Source: Azorinus chamasolen (lineage: Eukaryota > Mollusca > Bivalvia > Cardiida > Solecurtidae). Taken from it: a DNA stretch of 64,000 nucleotides. The stretch covers positions 2,308,404 through 2,372,403 of the forward strand of contig OY755242.1 in assembly GCA_963576725.1 (NCBI GenBank), read 5' to 3'. The notes below the pieces were generated by a model that saw nothing but the letters and a program-made list of their open reading frames with translations, made no database searches and had not been told where the DNA came from. Position 1 is the first letter of the stretch. Every line of letters starts with the position of its first letter. Positions 1 to 10,900 of this stretch are shown here, piece after piece. The position numbers and the translations under genes were made by a program.

Positions 1-39
1 AGCATTGTTTTAAATATTATCGAAGGGAATGTCTGATTT

Positions 40-395
40 TGGTCTTAACTGTCCACACACTTTAGGAAACTTAAGTTGAATTTCGATATTTTGGAGTCAG
101 ATAGCTCGAAATTCGGATAACTCGAAGTAAAAGTTCGATCCTTCTAATACTTAAATACAAAATTGCTCTAAAATGTATTACTACGCATATCTAGAAACAC
201 ATGCCACAGTTTAATGCATGTCTAAAGCAATGATAAAAGCTCCTACAGGAGCTTTCAGCATTGCATTATACCTGCATTGATCTATGAACTTGAGAAATTG
301 TCCTGATTAGAAATCAGATAACTCGAACTTTGGTATGTCGAACTAAATTGTACAGTCCATTGAAGTTCGAGGTATCGAAGGTCAAGTGTATTTCT
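40..395. repeat. TTCGA-rich palindromic MITE-like repeat
   Basis: Both halves contain spaced TTCGA/TCGAA words in inverted order (for example 94-137 and 300-385), centred on the short palindrome AAAGCTCCTACAGGAGCTTT at 237-256. The layout resembles the E/F hairpin MITEs, with GCATTGCATTATACCTGCATT beside the centre, but the ends are too diverged to place. Family assignment is inference. Confidence 0.4.
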
Positions 396-406
396 GTTTG
401 AATGAT

Positions 407-657
407 TTAACCCTTCGCTTGCTATTCACGTCAATATACCTACCTGTAAATAGTGAAGACCAAGATGAGACAGATCCTGCAGGAGCTGTCTCATCAGGGT
501 CTGCACTATTTACAAGTTGATTGTGCAACCAGTGCACTCCACAACAGTGATTGCACAGCGAAATGCGTGTACACAGTGAAGATATATGTAATTATACAAC
601 AGGGCATGGGTAAAGAAGGAGAAATTTATTTTAAAATTCAGCAAGCGAAGGATTTAA
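407..657 (+). mobile_element. TTAA MITE, type C, copy 1
   Basis: Bounded by TTAA at 407-410 and 654-657 with inverted ends (CCCTTCGCTTGCT on the left, AGCAAGCGAAGG on the right). The internal stem-loop at about 458-521 pairs AGTGAAGACC with the GGTCTGCACT side around GCAGGAGC. Near-identical relatives lie at 32899-33155 (reverse) and 51366-51572. The small ORF across it (453-668) is a by-product, because its relatives do not keep the frame. Confidence 0.8.
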
Positions 658-763
658 GATTGTTGTAATTGTTTGAAGAGGTTATTGTTTCTTGTACAGT
701 TGTTGCTTTTTGTTACAACGACTTGTTGTTTTCAGCGACATTTAAGCTCTTGACTTGACGAGT

Positions 764-918
764 ACATTAAAACCTCTCAAAACCGGAATTTGAGTAAAGA
801 AGAAATTAGGTCATTTTAGACACGCAGCTGCTTAAGGCAGAATTAAAAGTCATGCAAACTTACATGTCGTCATTTATACTAATTTGAACGACCGGTTTAG
901 AGGGAGTTGTTGTATTCA
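764..918. repeat. Degenerate F-type hairpin MITE
   Basis: Left end reads TTAAAACCTCTCAAAACCGG and right end CCGGTTTAGAGGG, a weak inverted pair matching the clearer F copy at 36499-36686. GCTGCTTAAGGCAG lies inside where that family has its GCTTAATGCAGG block. Confidence 0.35.
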
Positions 919-1004
919 TGTAAGACTTCAGCCCTTGTTAGTTCTTGAATTCAAACATGAGATACAGAAATCATTGCCACGACAAATAGTAGAGAATCAG
1001 GCCT

Positions 1005-1275
1005 GTAAACTACTTCCCAACAGAGCAGGCCCTGATCTAACAGTTCCTACATGATCTGTAAACTACTGTCCAACAGAACAGGTCCTAAGCTGACAGTTTC
1101 TATAGTATCTGTCAACTATTGACCAACAGAACAGGCCCTGGTCTGACAGTTCCTACATGACCCGCAAACTACTGTCAAACAGAACAGATCCTGATCTGAC
1201 AGTTCCTACATGACCTGTAAACTACTGCCCAACAGAACAGGTCCTAATTTGACAGTTCCTACATAACCTGTCTGG
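1005..1275. repeat. 53-bp tandem array, about 5 units
   Basis: The word AACAGA(A/G)CAG recurs at 1019, 1072, 1125, 1178 and 1231, a constant 53-bp spacing. Each unit continues with (G/A)(C/T)CCTGATCTGACAGTTCCTACATGA, which closely follows the 5' arm and loop of the type A stem-loop. The array therefore looks like an expansion of a MITE arm; that derivation is inference from the shared sequence. Confidence 0.85.
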
Positions 1276-1435
1276 TCAGGATGTACCCTATAAATGTTTA
1301 CATGTAACAGGTGGTTCCTTTACAGGGTCTTGATAAAATGAAACAACATGATTTATATGTGCAAAGCATTCCTATATACATGTACATTGCAATTTCAATA
1401 TTTTGTACTGCTTTAGCAATAAATAAAGATTACCA

Positions 1436-1745
1436 CAAGTTAAACCTTGAGTTCGCTAGATGTGTGCCATACTATAGGACCTTGTATATAGTAGAACCTG
1501 CAGTTGGCTAGATGTGTGCCATAGTATAGGACATTGTATATAGTAGAATCTTGAGTTCGCTAGATGTGTGCCATACTATAGGACCTTGTATATAGTAGAA
1601 CCTTGAGTTGGTTACATGTGTGCCATAGTATAGGACATTGTATATAGTAGAACCTGGAGTTGGCTACATGTGTGCCATAGTATAGGACACTATATTTAGT
1701 AGAACCTTGAGTTGGCTACACATGTACTTTAGTATGGGACATTAT
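1436..1745. repeat. 51-52-bp tandem array, first block
   Basis: About six units containing CCTTGAGTT(C/G)G, ATGTGTGCCATA and GGACATTGTATATAGTAGAA. The array stops at about 1745 and the same unit resumes at 2720, so the sequence between looks inserted. Confidence 0.85.
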
Positions 1746-1747
1746 TA

Positions 1748-1890
1748 GTTATACAGATCATTGGCGGGGTATCTGACTTTTTGTTTCCTGCTGAGAAAAA
1801 TCATGTTGCCCGAGCCGTTAGGCGAGGGCTACATGTATTTTCCTCAGCAGGAAATAAAAAGTCAGATATCCCGCCAATGATCTGTATAAC
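1748..1890. mobile_element. Palindromic element inside the 51-bp array
   Basis: A near-perfect inverted repeat: GTTATACAGATCATTGGCGG at the left end is mirrored by CCGCCAATGATCTGTATAAC at the right, and the arms continue through TCTGACTTTTT and TTTCCTGCTGAG to a centre near 1815. It has the size and form of a MITE. No clear target duplication could be read. Confidence 0.65.
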
Positions 1891-1892
1891 GA

Positions 1893-2719
1893 TTTTATTA
1901 TACTGCAAAGTTTTATATTTGTAGCAGTTAATTAGCGTTGTTAATGTATGCGTCGTTTGCTTCCCCTCAGGGGCCTCTTACTGTAAGGTAAGGACTTTTA
2001 TATCACTCTGCAACCCTAGTTCATCATTTATAATAACCAGTTCATTATATTTGTGGATAGAAAGGGATCTTCCAAGTGCATTAGTTTATCAAAGGATTGA
2101 AAGAATCAGACGTTAGTGAAACAGTCAGCAGATCAGCGGTTAAGCAGACACTATTTAACGTAATTGAGGGAATTTTGGCGCAATGCGGACGTCATTTGGA
2201 TGACGTCAAAATGACGGTTTTATAATATTCAAACAATGGGCGATGGAAGGAGCGGCTATACTGCAATTTACAGGTACGTGTAGGTGCATGTACATAAATA
2301 AAATCTGAATCGAATTGGGTGTGGACTATCTTTATAAAAGCGGGGTGGGAGTAATCGGTACGTGCACAAGCACCTTGACAACATTTGCAGCATCAAAGCA
2401 GAATAAGACATTCGCCAAATAAAGGGTTCATTTACATTGTTATACAACAACTATAGCAAAAATGTTTCTAAATGGATAACTTTTTTCCGCCCCAAACTCT
2501 TGTTATTTCGTTTGAGAGCGGTTGTTTGAATCGAATCGACGAAGTGAAGCTGGTCGGCCATTTTTATTTTGTTATATCAAGGAAGCGAGGCCCTCGGCGG
2601 AGGAAATTCCATTGTTGCTCATGACTCCGTATATACATCAGAATTTAGAGGGATACACGGCTTTTATACATGGCTAACTGACCAATCAAAATCGAGAATT
2701 TTACTTTGCGTTATAATAA
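1893..2719. mobile_element. About 830-bp inserted element with imperfect terminal inverted repeats
   Basis: The left end TTATTATACTGCAAAG (1893-1908) is approximately inverted at the right end (2704-2719, CTTTGC then TATAATAA). The segment interrupts the 51-bp array, whose units lie on both sides. No convincing coding sequence is inside; the small minus-strand ORF at 2268-2450 shows no family motif. Superfamily unknown. Confidence 0.45.
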
Positions 2720-3291
2720 TGTATATAGTAGAACCTTGAGTTCGCTAGTTGTGTACCATAGTAGGACATTGTATATAGTAGAACCTTGAGTTGGCTACAT
2801 GTGCGCCATAGTAGGACCTTGTATATAGTAGAACCTTGAGTTCGGTAGATGTGTGCCATAGTATAGGACACTATATTTAGTAGAACCTTGAGTTGGCTAC
2901 ACATGTACTTTAGTATAGGACATTGTATATAGTAGAACCTTGAGTTCGCTAGTTGTGTACCATAGTAGGACATTGTATATAGTAGAACCTTGAGTTGGCT
3001 ACATGTGCGCCATAGTAGGACCTTGTATATAGTAGAACCTTGAGTTCGGTAGATGTGTGCCATAGTATAGGACACTATATTTAGTAGAACCTTGAGTTGG
3101 CTACACATGTACTTTAGTATAGGACATTGTATATAGTAGAACCTTGAGTTCGCTAGTTGTGTACCATAATAGGACCTTGTATATAGTAGAACCTTGAGTT
3201 GGCTACATGTGCGCCATAGTAGGACCTTGTATATAGTAGAATCTTGAGTTGGCTACATGTGCGCCATAGTAGGACCTTGTATATAGTAGAA
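2720..3291. repeat. 51-bp tandem array, second block, with 204-bp higher-order unit
   Basis: Eleven units of about 51 bp. The junction word GTATATAGTAGAACC before TTCGCTAGTTG occurs at 2721, 2925 and 3129, an exact 204-bp period of four monomers. The first two 204-bp blocks are almost identical, so they were copied as blocks recently. The 135-residue minus-strand ORF here simply repeats with the array. Confidence 0.9.
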
Positions 3292-3715
3292 TAGTGCCAG
3301 TTTGTCATAGTTAAGAGTATTCAGTATTACAATGCCTGGAAAAAGTGTCCTCCTACAGTTATCAGAATAGTGCTCAATTGGCTTACGAGTATCCAGCATA
3401 ACAACGCACTGGAGAGGGTATCCGGTTGCGTGTCCGGTTGCCAGTGTGTCCGGTTGTGTCTCCGAATATTTAGGGTATTTATATTTTAGAGTACTCCGCC
3501 TGCGATGACAATATGCATTTTGTCTAAATGCACTTGTGTGAAGTGCGTTTGTTACATGGAAATGCTATTAATAGACTGAAGATGATTGTAACTACTGAGA
3601 TAGGACTAGTAAACTTCTAATATCTGTTATCAATGCTTCTGACCATGCTAATATATACGGAAATTGTGGTGAATAATATTGCCATGATTTTAACGACCAG
3701 GGCTTTGACAACAAA

Positions 3716-3822
3716 GATGGTGGTGATGATTGTGATACTGCTGATGCTGCTGATGATGGTGGTGATGATGACGATGATGATGAGGATGATGATGATGAGG
3801 ATGATAAGGAGGAGGATGATGT
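3716..3822 (+). repeat. (GAT)n-rich trinucleotide repeat
   Basis: Interrupted GAT/GGT/GCT triplets run for about 105 bp. This explains the low-complexity Met/Ile-rich ORFs on both strands, which should not be read as genes. Confidence 0.9.
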
Positions 3823-3839
3823 AGCATATGTGATTACCT

Positions 3840-3975
3840 CTGCAAACAGTTTGGATCCAGATCAGACACGCCGAGTAACTCGTCGTCTCACCAAGTGGTC
3901 GCATTATAGGGGTTCTACTGTAATGACCGAATGTCAAACAGCTCGGATCCAGATGAGACGCCGAGTCAATTATTT
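3840..3975. repeat. Type B stem-loop fragments (two)
   Basis: GCAAACAGTTTGGATCC at 3842 with GCCGAGTAACTCGTCGTCTC gives a type B stem-loop. A second partial copy (CAAACAGCTCGGATCC, GATGAGACGCCGAG) follows at 3937-3966. They are separated by an F-type end (GGTTCTACTGTA). Confidence 0.55.
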
Positions 3976-4087
3976 ACCGAAAAATAGTCATAAATGAAAT
4001 GATGACATTATGAAAATTAATCAGCGGAATTCTTAAAATTGCATGTGAGACGATTTTGATAACTTCAAACAAGACTGACATAGTAGC

Positions 4088-4152
4088 AAAGAGTGAAGAT
4101 CCAGATCAATCGTTTTCTCCAGGAGCCGTTTGATCTGGTCTGCACTATTTGC
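4088..4152. repeat. Isolated stem-loop related to types A and C
   Basis: GATCCAGATCAATCG is paired imperfectly with GTTTGATCTGGTC around CTCCAGGAG, followed by TGCACTATTTGC. The surrounding TTAA ends are not recognisable. Confidence 0.45.
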
Positions 4153-4270
4153 TGTCTGTCCGAATACGTAGGGTAATTAGGATATGTTGCTATCAATGGT
4201 AATAGGTCAACTCGGTGTGAATCCTAATTAGCTTAGGATCGTATAATAGTCTATTACAGTCGTTGGTGAT

Positions 4271-4475
4271 TAACTCTTTCGCGGCCAAATGTTGTCGTCT
4301 GCAAACTTTGTCGTCTGCTACATTTTTCCATTGTTTTTATATTTCTTCATTTTTGTTTAAGGAACCAGTACCAATAACAAACAGTTTGGATCCTGTAGCA
4401 TGACGTTCACCCTGAAATAAACTGCCACCTGTCTCCAAGACGACCGGTTTATAGGGTTTTTACTGTACCCTTAGC
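4271..4475. repeat. Truncated type B MITE followed by F-type end
   Basis: Starts TTAACTCTTTCGCGGCCAAA and shares TGTCGTCTGC and ACAAACAGTTTGGATCC with the complete B copy at 21170-21382. The stem-loop breaks off after GGATCC. The tail at 4438-4472 (GACGACCGGTTTATAGGG, TTTTTACTGTA) is the end of an F-type repeat. Confidence 0.5.
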
Positions 4476-4594
4476 AACCGGTGGTTCATGTATGTGTGAT
4501 ATTGGAAGACAATGGTTCGTAACTACTCTGACGCGCATTTATTTCCGGGAATTATGGATTGTCCCTTACACTGATAATCACGACATGAGATAAG

Positions 4595-4662
4595 TTGCAA
4601 ACAGTTTCGATCTAGATCAGAGAGGACGAGTAACTCGGTGTCTCATCAGGATCTAATATATT
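4595..4662. repeat. Type B stem-loop fragment
   Basis: GCAAACAGTTTCGATC with GACGAGTAACTCGGTGTCTC reproduces the B stem core; the 3' arm is degraded after CAGGATC. Confidence 0.5.
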
Positions 4663-5230
4663 TTACAATTGGTCAATTGTTTCTCAAAGGTTTGTCCGAA
4701 TCGGATCAGTTACCATTGCGCCATATCGACATTAGAGCAGCTATTATGTCCTAATCGAACCATACTCAAAGCTGGACAGGTCCAAATGTGGACACAGACG
4801 GAACACAGTTACCACTGTGTCAAGCACACTAGAATACACTTATGGTGTAATGACAACATCTCTATAATCAGTATAATGACACAGCGAAATGGTAAACATG
4901 TTTATGACATAATACATAATAGCTAGCCAGCGAAACTACCACATTTTCCTCGGAAGAGCATCGGTGACAAAAACTTACTGAACACCCCTCGTATTGTTAG
5001 ATCGACCTGAACACAGTAAACGCCTTTCTTTGGCACAGCAAACAATGCCTTTTGTAACATGGTGTTTTGTATCAGTTTACACGTATTTGCCAACGATAAT
5101 GATAATTCACAGTTTCCATAGAGACGAAAACTCATCTTCACGATATAGTTATCGAGACAACATTCATCCATATGTGCATACTGTTGTAAATATTGTCACA
5201 GGTAGGATTTAAACCTTCCCCTGTTAAATA
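4663..5230. other. No supported feature
   Basis: Short ORFs of up to 85 codons occur on both strands, but none shows a recognisable domain, splice context or flanking gene. No tandem or long inverted repeat was seen. Confidence 0.5.
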
Positions 5231-5232
5231 TA

Positions 5233-5408
5233 CAGAAAACCTCTCTATAACGGTCACTAACTTACAGCAAGTATTTTGTGTTACAGGCAGACGGCTGCTT
5301 AAAGCATAGGAGCGTTCTGTTTTACTTTCACCTTGCTTTAAGCAGCCGCATGCCCTAAATACCAACTAATTAACACAATTTAGTGGCCGTTATAGAGAGG
5401 TTTTACTA
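5233..5408. mobile_element. Type E hairpin MITE (Tc1/mariner-like), copy 1
   Basis: Starts after TA with CAGAAAACCTCTCTATAACGG and ends with GTTATAGAGAGGTTTTACT. Internal arms GGAGCGTTCTGTTTTACTTTC and CTTTAAGCAGCC remain, but one inner arm is deleted, so the hairpin is asymmetric. The CAGT-type start and flanking TA are the hallmarks of Tc1/mariner derivatives. Confidence 0.75.
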
Positions 5409-5505
5409 CAATAACATTATGAATAATCATTTGCTAATGACATATGTACACTTGGGTATTGGTATTTGTAAAAGCTGAGATGTCAGTTTTATCATAAATT
5501 AATAA

Positions 5506-5611
5506 GCAAACAGAGCAGACCCTGATCAGACGGCTCCAAGAGGAGCCGTCTGATCTGGGTCTACTCTGTTTGCGAAGACCTAAAAAGTATTTATATGGGG
5601 AAAAGGGTTAA
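5506..5611 (+). mobile_element. Type A MITE, right half
   Basis: A near-perfect stem-loop (GCAAACAGAGCAGACC at 5506, mirrored to about 5572) is followed by TTTATATGGGGAAAAGGGTTAA, whose TTAA is at 5608-5611. The left end is not identifiable. An E-type terminus fragment (CCTCTCTGTAGCGGTCACT) follows at about 5627. Confidence 0.65.
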
Positions 5612-5757
5612 ATGATATATGGTAAATCCTCTCTGTAGCGGTCACTCCAATTATATCTGCTTCTGGGCTTTTAATACAGATAGAGCGCTTAACGCAGGAC
5701 CATCGTAATTGTTTTCTGCATCAACACGTTACCTGCAACTGCAATGTGACGTCATAG

Positions 5758-5815
5758 GCAAACAGTGTAGACATAGAGCTGTCTGATCAGGACCGCCTTG
5801 TTTGCGTATGGTATA
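5758..5815. repeat. Degenerate type A-like stem-loop
   Basis: GGCAAACAGTGTAGAC and GGACCGCCTTGTTTGCG flank GAGCTGTCTGATC. Part of the 5' arm is missing. Confidence 0.4.
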
Positions 5816-6039
5816 AAACAACATATATAGCCAACAAGTCCATGTGTTCATATGCTATTATAAAAGATCAACTAATTGAATCATACAACTTTAGCTAATT
5901 AATATTAATGTTGTAATGACGTCATAATTTCTTATATGAATACTCATTAGGTATAGGGGTTAAAAAACCACGTGCGCTTCACCTTCTTAAAGGTGGTCTT
6001 TTCAGAGAGACTGTGCAGTACACGTAGATAAAACTTCTT

Positions 6040-6303
6040 GTAACCCGCTCCTTCATATCAACGTGTTTTCATGCATCTGCAAACAGAATAAAACCAAGAT
6101 CAGACGACTCCTACAGGAGCCGTCTGATCAGGGTCTGCTCTGTTTGAAAATGGAATTTGAAATATCTGTTGTTTTTTTTTGCTTTTTGAAATGGCTACAA
6201 TGTTCCACCTTTAATATTTCATATAACTATTTGTCCATGAATATTCAGTACCGGATATGGAAATATTGAATACTAGTAAACATAGAACATGGAAAGGTTT
6301 ATA
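6040..6303 (-). mobile_element. Type A MITE, reverse orientation
   Basis: Degenerate left end GTAACCCGCTCC, then a stem-loop at 6079-6147 with loop CTACAG. It continues through the family's conserved interior (GAAATGGCTACAATG, TTGTCCATGAATATTCAGTA) to ACATAGAACATGGAAAGG. The same order is seen at 30911-31157. Confidence 0.65.
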
Positions 6304-6436
6304 TTGGCTACAGTTAACAGTTATCAGGCTAATAGACGATCATTCCGTGATTACCTTTACAAACACACAGCAACAGATAAAGATGCGCATTCAAGTTATA
6401 AAAAATCATTTCTCTACCAAAACCTATGCTCTGAAC

Positions 6437-6540
6437 ACTTTTTGAGACGATTCTAAAGAGTGGTTTGGGGCCTAAGGGGAGGGTGGAATAAACCAGGTGT
6501 TCTTGAAAATGTTTTATTTTACGCATCTTAGCTGAACCTC
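6437..6540. repeat. Type H repeat fragment
   Basis: AGACGATTCTAAAGAGTGG then GGGTGGAATAAA and TTTACGCATCTTA match the order at 26105-26195 (GAGTGGTCACAGTATAGAATGG, AATTTTACGCATCTTA). Confidence 0.45.
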
Positions 6541-6724
6541 TGCGTGACGGACCGACGGTGACAGTGAAACATTTCGGGTTCAGACAAAATGCCGAGTACT
6601 CTCGTTTCACCGTAATCAAAATGTATGACACTATAATGTATGTCTGTGAAAAGAAATGCATAAATGTCTTCTTCGAAATGTGATTAACACTTTCCTTATT
6701 ACAAACGCTTGTCCTCGCCTTTGT

Positions 6725-6795
6725 AAACATAGTAAACTCGGATGAGACGACTCATGGTAAAGCCCTTTGATCAGGTTCTGCACTGTTTGTCAAAC
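6725..6795. repeat. Degenerate type A/C stem-loop
   Basis: AAACATAGTAAACTCGGATGA and GATCAGGTTCTGCACTGTTTG form a weak inverted pair around ACTCATGGTAAAG. Confidence 0.35.
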
Positions 6796-7065
6796 CAACT
6801 CTTCAGTATAAACTGCAATACATTATTTTTTGTTTAATTGGTTTACAGTAAGGGAGCAGCCAACTTAAATTATTCAGCAGAAAAAGGGTAAAGAAGCCAA
6901 ATTTTGCTCACCATACTATTAAAAGTTAAATGTGAAAACAAACTGACCAATAAATGCCTCTTCCCTTTCGGTTGAATACCGTATTTTTCTTTACCCATCT
7001 ATTTCTGTATCTCCCTACCTCTCTCACTTTTATCTGTTTACATGTACATGTATATGTATTTCTGT

Positions 7066-7236
7066 CTCATCTCTTGTCTGTCTCTCTATCTCTGTCTCTG
7101 TCTCTGTCTCTATATGTCTGTCTCTCTCTGTCTTTCTGTCTCTCTGTCCCTCGCTGTTATTGTCTCTGTCTCTGTCTGTCTCTCTGTCTGTCTCTCTGTC
7201 TGTCTGTCTCGCTCGCTCTCTCATTCGCTCTCTCAT
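7066..7236 (+). repeat. Pyrimidine-rich (TCTG)n/(TC)n microsatellite
   Basis: About 170 bp of interrupted TGTCTCTC and TCTG units, C+T on the plus strand. The Leu/Ser-rich and Arg/Asp-rich ORFs here are products of the low complexity. Confidence 0.95.
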
Positions 7237-7492
7237 AAGCCCAGCTATTTTACATTTGTATAGTTCAATAGTTTCTAGCTTGAATGCATCAGCAGTAATT
7301 CAAATGACTCCATTCTTAAAGTTCATTCTTTGAAAATGGCAAATTAATAAAACTATGATTTTTTCGGTAAATCAATTTTGGCCACCTGCATTAAATGTAT
7401 ACATGTAGGCATTGTTCATGGTCGATACTGGGTATGTTTTACCTTAATACATGTACTTGTCATGCTAGTAACGTACATACCTGTATTTTCAA

Positions 7493-7556
7493 ATAGTGTA
7501 GACCCCTATGAGACAGCTCCTAAATGAGCTGTCTCATATGGGTTTGCACTATTTGC
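7493..7556. repeat. Type C stem-loop
   Basis: AATAGTGTAGACCCCTATGA pairs with TCATATGGGTTTGCACTATT around CTCCTAAATGAG. Flanking TTAA termini are not recognised. Confidence 0.6.
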
Positions 7557-7651
7557 CACGGTACGTCATTAGCCATGTTTGATTGACCTTTAGAAGTATC
7601 CTTCGGATTAATATGCATTTTGGATATATTCTCTATTGAATATTCATTGTA

Positions 7652-7861
7652 CAGTAAAACCTATCTATAACGGCTACTAAAGTACATCAAGTATTTTGTG
7701 TTAAAGACAGGTAGTTGCTTAAAGCAAGGTGAAAGTGATACAGAACGCTCATATAGGAGCATTCAGTTTTACTTTCACCTTGCTTTAAGCAACCACCTGC
7801 CGTAATAACCAACGAATTAATATAATTTAGTCGCTGTAACATGTATAGAGAGGTTTTACTG
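7652..7861. mobile_element. Type E hairpin MITE, full copy
   Basis: Complete copy: TA, CAGTAAAACC, long arms, GGTTTTACTG, TA (TA at 7650-7651 and 7862-7863). The inner arms AAGCAAGGTGAAAGT and ACTTTCACCTTGCTT meet near 7751 at ATATAGGAG. Outer arms carry CTATAACGGC and the mirrored block is slightly diverged (GTCGCTGTAACATG). This copy defines the ends of the family in the window. Confidence 0.85.
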
Positions 7862-7928
7862 TACTAAAGGTTAATATTCATTTAGAGTTTGTTTGATTCG
7901 GTTTAGTCACAACGGCGTTAAAGTTAAT

Positions 7929-10900
7929 TAAATTCAAGTCACAACTAAGGGTTATGTAGGTGTGGTACGTGACTTAATTCACCTAACAACTAAGGGTTAT
8001 GTAGGTGTGGTACGTGAATTAATTCACCTCACAACTAAGGGTTATGTAGGTGTGGTACGTGAATTAATTCACCTCACAACCAAGGGTTATGTAGGTGTGG
8101 TACGTGAATTAATTCAAGTCACAACTAAGGGTTATGTAGGTGTGGTACGTGAATTAATTCACCTTACAATTAAGGGTTATGTAGGTGTGGTACGTGAATT
8201 AATTCAAGTCACAACTAAGGGTTATGTAGGTGTGGTACGTAAATTAATTCACCTCACAACCAAGGGTTATGAAGGTGTGGTACGTGAATTAATTCACCTC
8301 ACAACCAAGGGTTATGTAGGTGTGGTACGTGAATTAATTCAAGTCACTACTAAGGGTTATGTAGGTGTGGTACGTGAATTAATTCACCTCACAACTAAGG
8401 GTTATATAGGTGCGGTACGTGAATTAATTCACCTCACAACTAAGGGCTATGTAGGTGTGGTAAGTGAATTAATTCAAGTCACAACCAAGGGTTATGTAGG
8501 TGTGGTACGTGACTTAATTCACCTCACAACTAAGGGTTATGTAGGTGTGGTACGTGAATTCATTCAAGTCACAACCAAGGGTTTTGTAGGTGTGGTACGT
8601 GACGTAATTCACCTCACAACTAAGGGTTATGTAGGTGTGGTACGTGAATTAATTCAAATCACAATTAAGGGTTATGTAGGTGTGATACGTGAATTATTTC
8701 ACCTCACAACTAAGGGTTATGTAGGTGTGGTACGTTGATTAATTCAAGTCACAACTAAGGGTTATGTAGGTGTGGTACGTGAATTAATTCACCTCACAAC
8801 CAAGGGTAATGTAGGTGTGGTACGTGAATTAATTCACCTCACAACTAAGGGTTATGTAGGTGTGGTACGTTAATTAATTACCTCACAACTTAGGGTTATG
8901 CAGGTGTGGTACGTGAATTAATTCAAGTCACAACCAAGGGTTATGTAGGTGTGGTGTGTAGATTAATTCACCTAACAACTAAGGGTTATGTAGGTGTGGT
9001 ACGTGATTTAATTCATCTCACAACCAAAGGTTATGTAGGTGTGGTACGTGATTAATTCACCTCACAACTAAGGGTTATGTAGGTGTGGTACATGAATTAA
9101 TTCAAGTCATAACCAAGGGTTATGTAGGTTTGGTACGTGAATTAATTCACCTCACAACTAAGGGTTATGTAGGTGTGGTACGTGAATTAATTCACATCAC
9201 AACCAAGGGTTATGTAGGTGTGGTTCGTGAATTAATTCACCTCACAACTAAGGGTTATGTAGGTGTGGTACGTGAATTAATTACCTCACAACTAAGGGTT
9301 ATGTAGGTGTGGTACGTGAATGAATTCAAGTCACAACCAAGGGTTATGTAGGTGTGGTGCGTAGATTAATTCACCTCACAACTAAGGGTTATGTAGGAGT
9401 GGTACGTGAATTAAATCACTTCACAACCAAGGGTTATGTAGGTGTGGTACGGGAATTAATTCAAGTCACAATTAAGGGTTATGTAGGTGTGGTACGTGAA
9501 TTAATTCACCTCACAACTAAGGGTTATGTAGGTGTGGTACGTTAATTAATTCAAGTCACAACTAAGGGTAATGTAGGTGTGGTACGTGAATTAATTCACC
9601 TCATAACCAAGGGTTATGTAGGTGTGGTACGTGAATTAATTCACCTCACAACTAAGGGTTATGTAGGTGTGGTACGTGAATCAATTACCTCACAACTAAG
9701 GGTTATGTAGGTGTGGTACGTGAATTAATTCAAGTCACAACCAAGGGTTATGTAGGTGTGGTACGTAAATTAATTCACCTTACAACTAAGGGTTATGTAG
9801 GTGTGGTACGTGAATTAATTCAAGTCACACCCAAGGGTTATGTAGGTGTGGTACGTGAATTAATTCACCTCACAACTAAGGGTTATGTAGGTGTGGTACG
9901 TGAATTAATTCAAGTCACAACTAAGGGTTATGTAGGTGTGGTGCGTATATTAATTCACCTCACAACTAAGGGTTATGTAGATGTGGTACGTGAATTAATT
10001 CACCTCACAACCAAGGGTTATGTAGGAGTGGTACGTGCATTAATTCACCTCACAACTAAGGTTTATGTAGGTGTGGTACGTGAATTAATTCAAGTCACAA
10101 CCAAGGGTTATGTAGGTGTGGTACGTGAATTAATTCACCTCACAACTAAGGGTTATGTAGGTGTGGTACGTGGATTAATTCACCTCAAAACTAAGGGTTA
10201 TGTAGGTGTGGAACGTGAATTAATTCACCTCACAACTAAGGGTTATGTAGGAGTGGTACGTGAATTAATTCACTTCACAACCAAGGGTTATGTAGGTGTG
10301 GTACGTGAATTAATTCAAGTCACAACTAAGGGTTATGTAGGTGTGGTACGTGAATTAATTCACCTCACAACTAAGGGTTATGTAGGTGTGGAACGTGAAT
10401 TAATTCAAGTCACAACTAAGGGTAATGTAGGTGTGGTGCGTGAATTAATTCACCTCACAACCAAGGGTTATGTAGGTGTGGTACGTGAATTAATTCACCT
10501 CACAACTAAGGGTTATGTAGGCGTGGTACGTGAATCAATTACCTCACAACTAAGGGTTATGTAGGTGTGGTACGTGGATTAATTCAAGTCACAATTAATG
10601 GTTATGTAGGTGTGGTACGTAAATTAATTCAGCTCACAACTAAGGGTTATGTAGGTGTGGTACGTGAATTAATTCAAGTCACAACTAAGGGTTATGTATG
10701 TGTGGTGCGTATATTAATTCACCTCACAACTAAGGGTTATGTAGGTGTGGTACGTGAATTAATTCACCTCACAACCAAGGGTTATGTAGGAGTGGTACGT
10801 GAATTAATTCACCTCACAACTAAGGTTTATGTAGGTGTGGTACGTGAATTAATTCAAGTCACAACAAAGGGTTATGTAGGTGTGGTACGTGAATTAATTC

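Noticed and set aside
6954..7263. Ser/Leu/Cys-rich ORFs as a secreted protein
   Set aside because: Produced by the TCTG/TC microsatellite.
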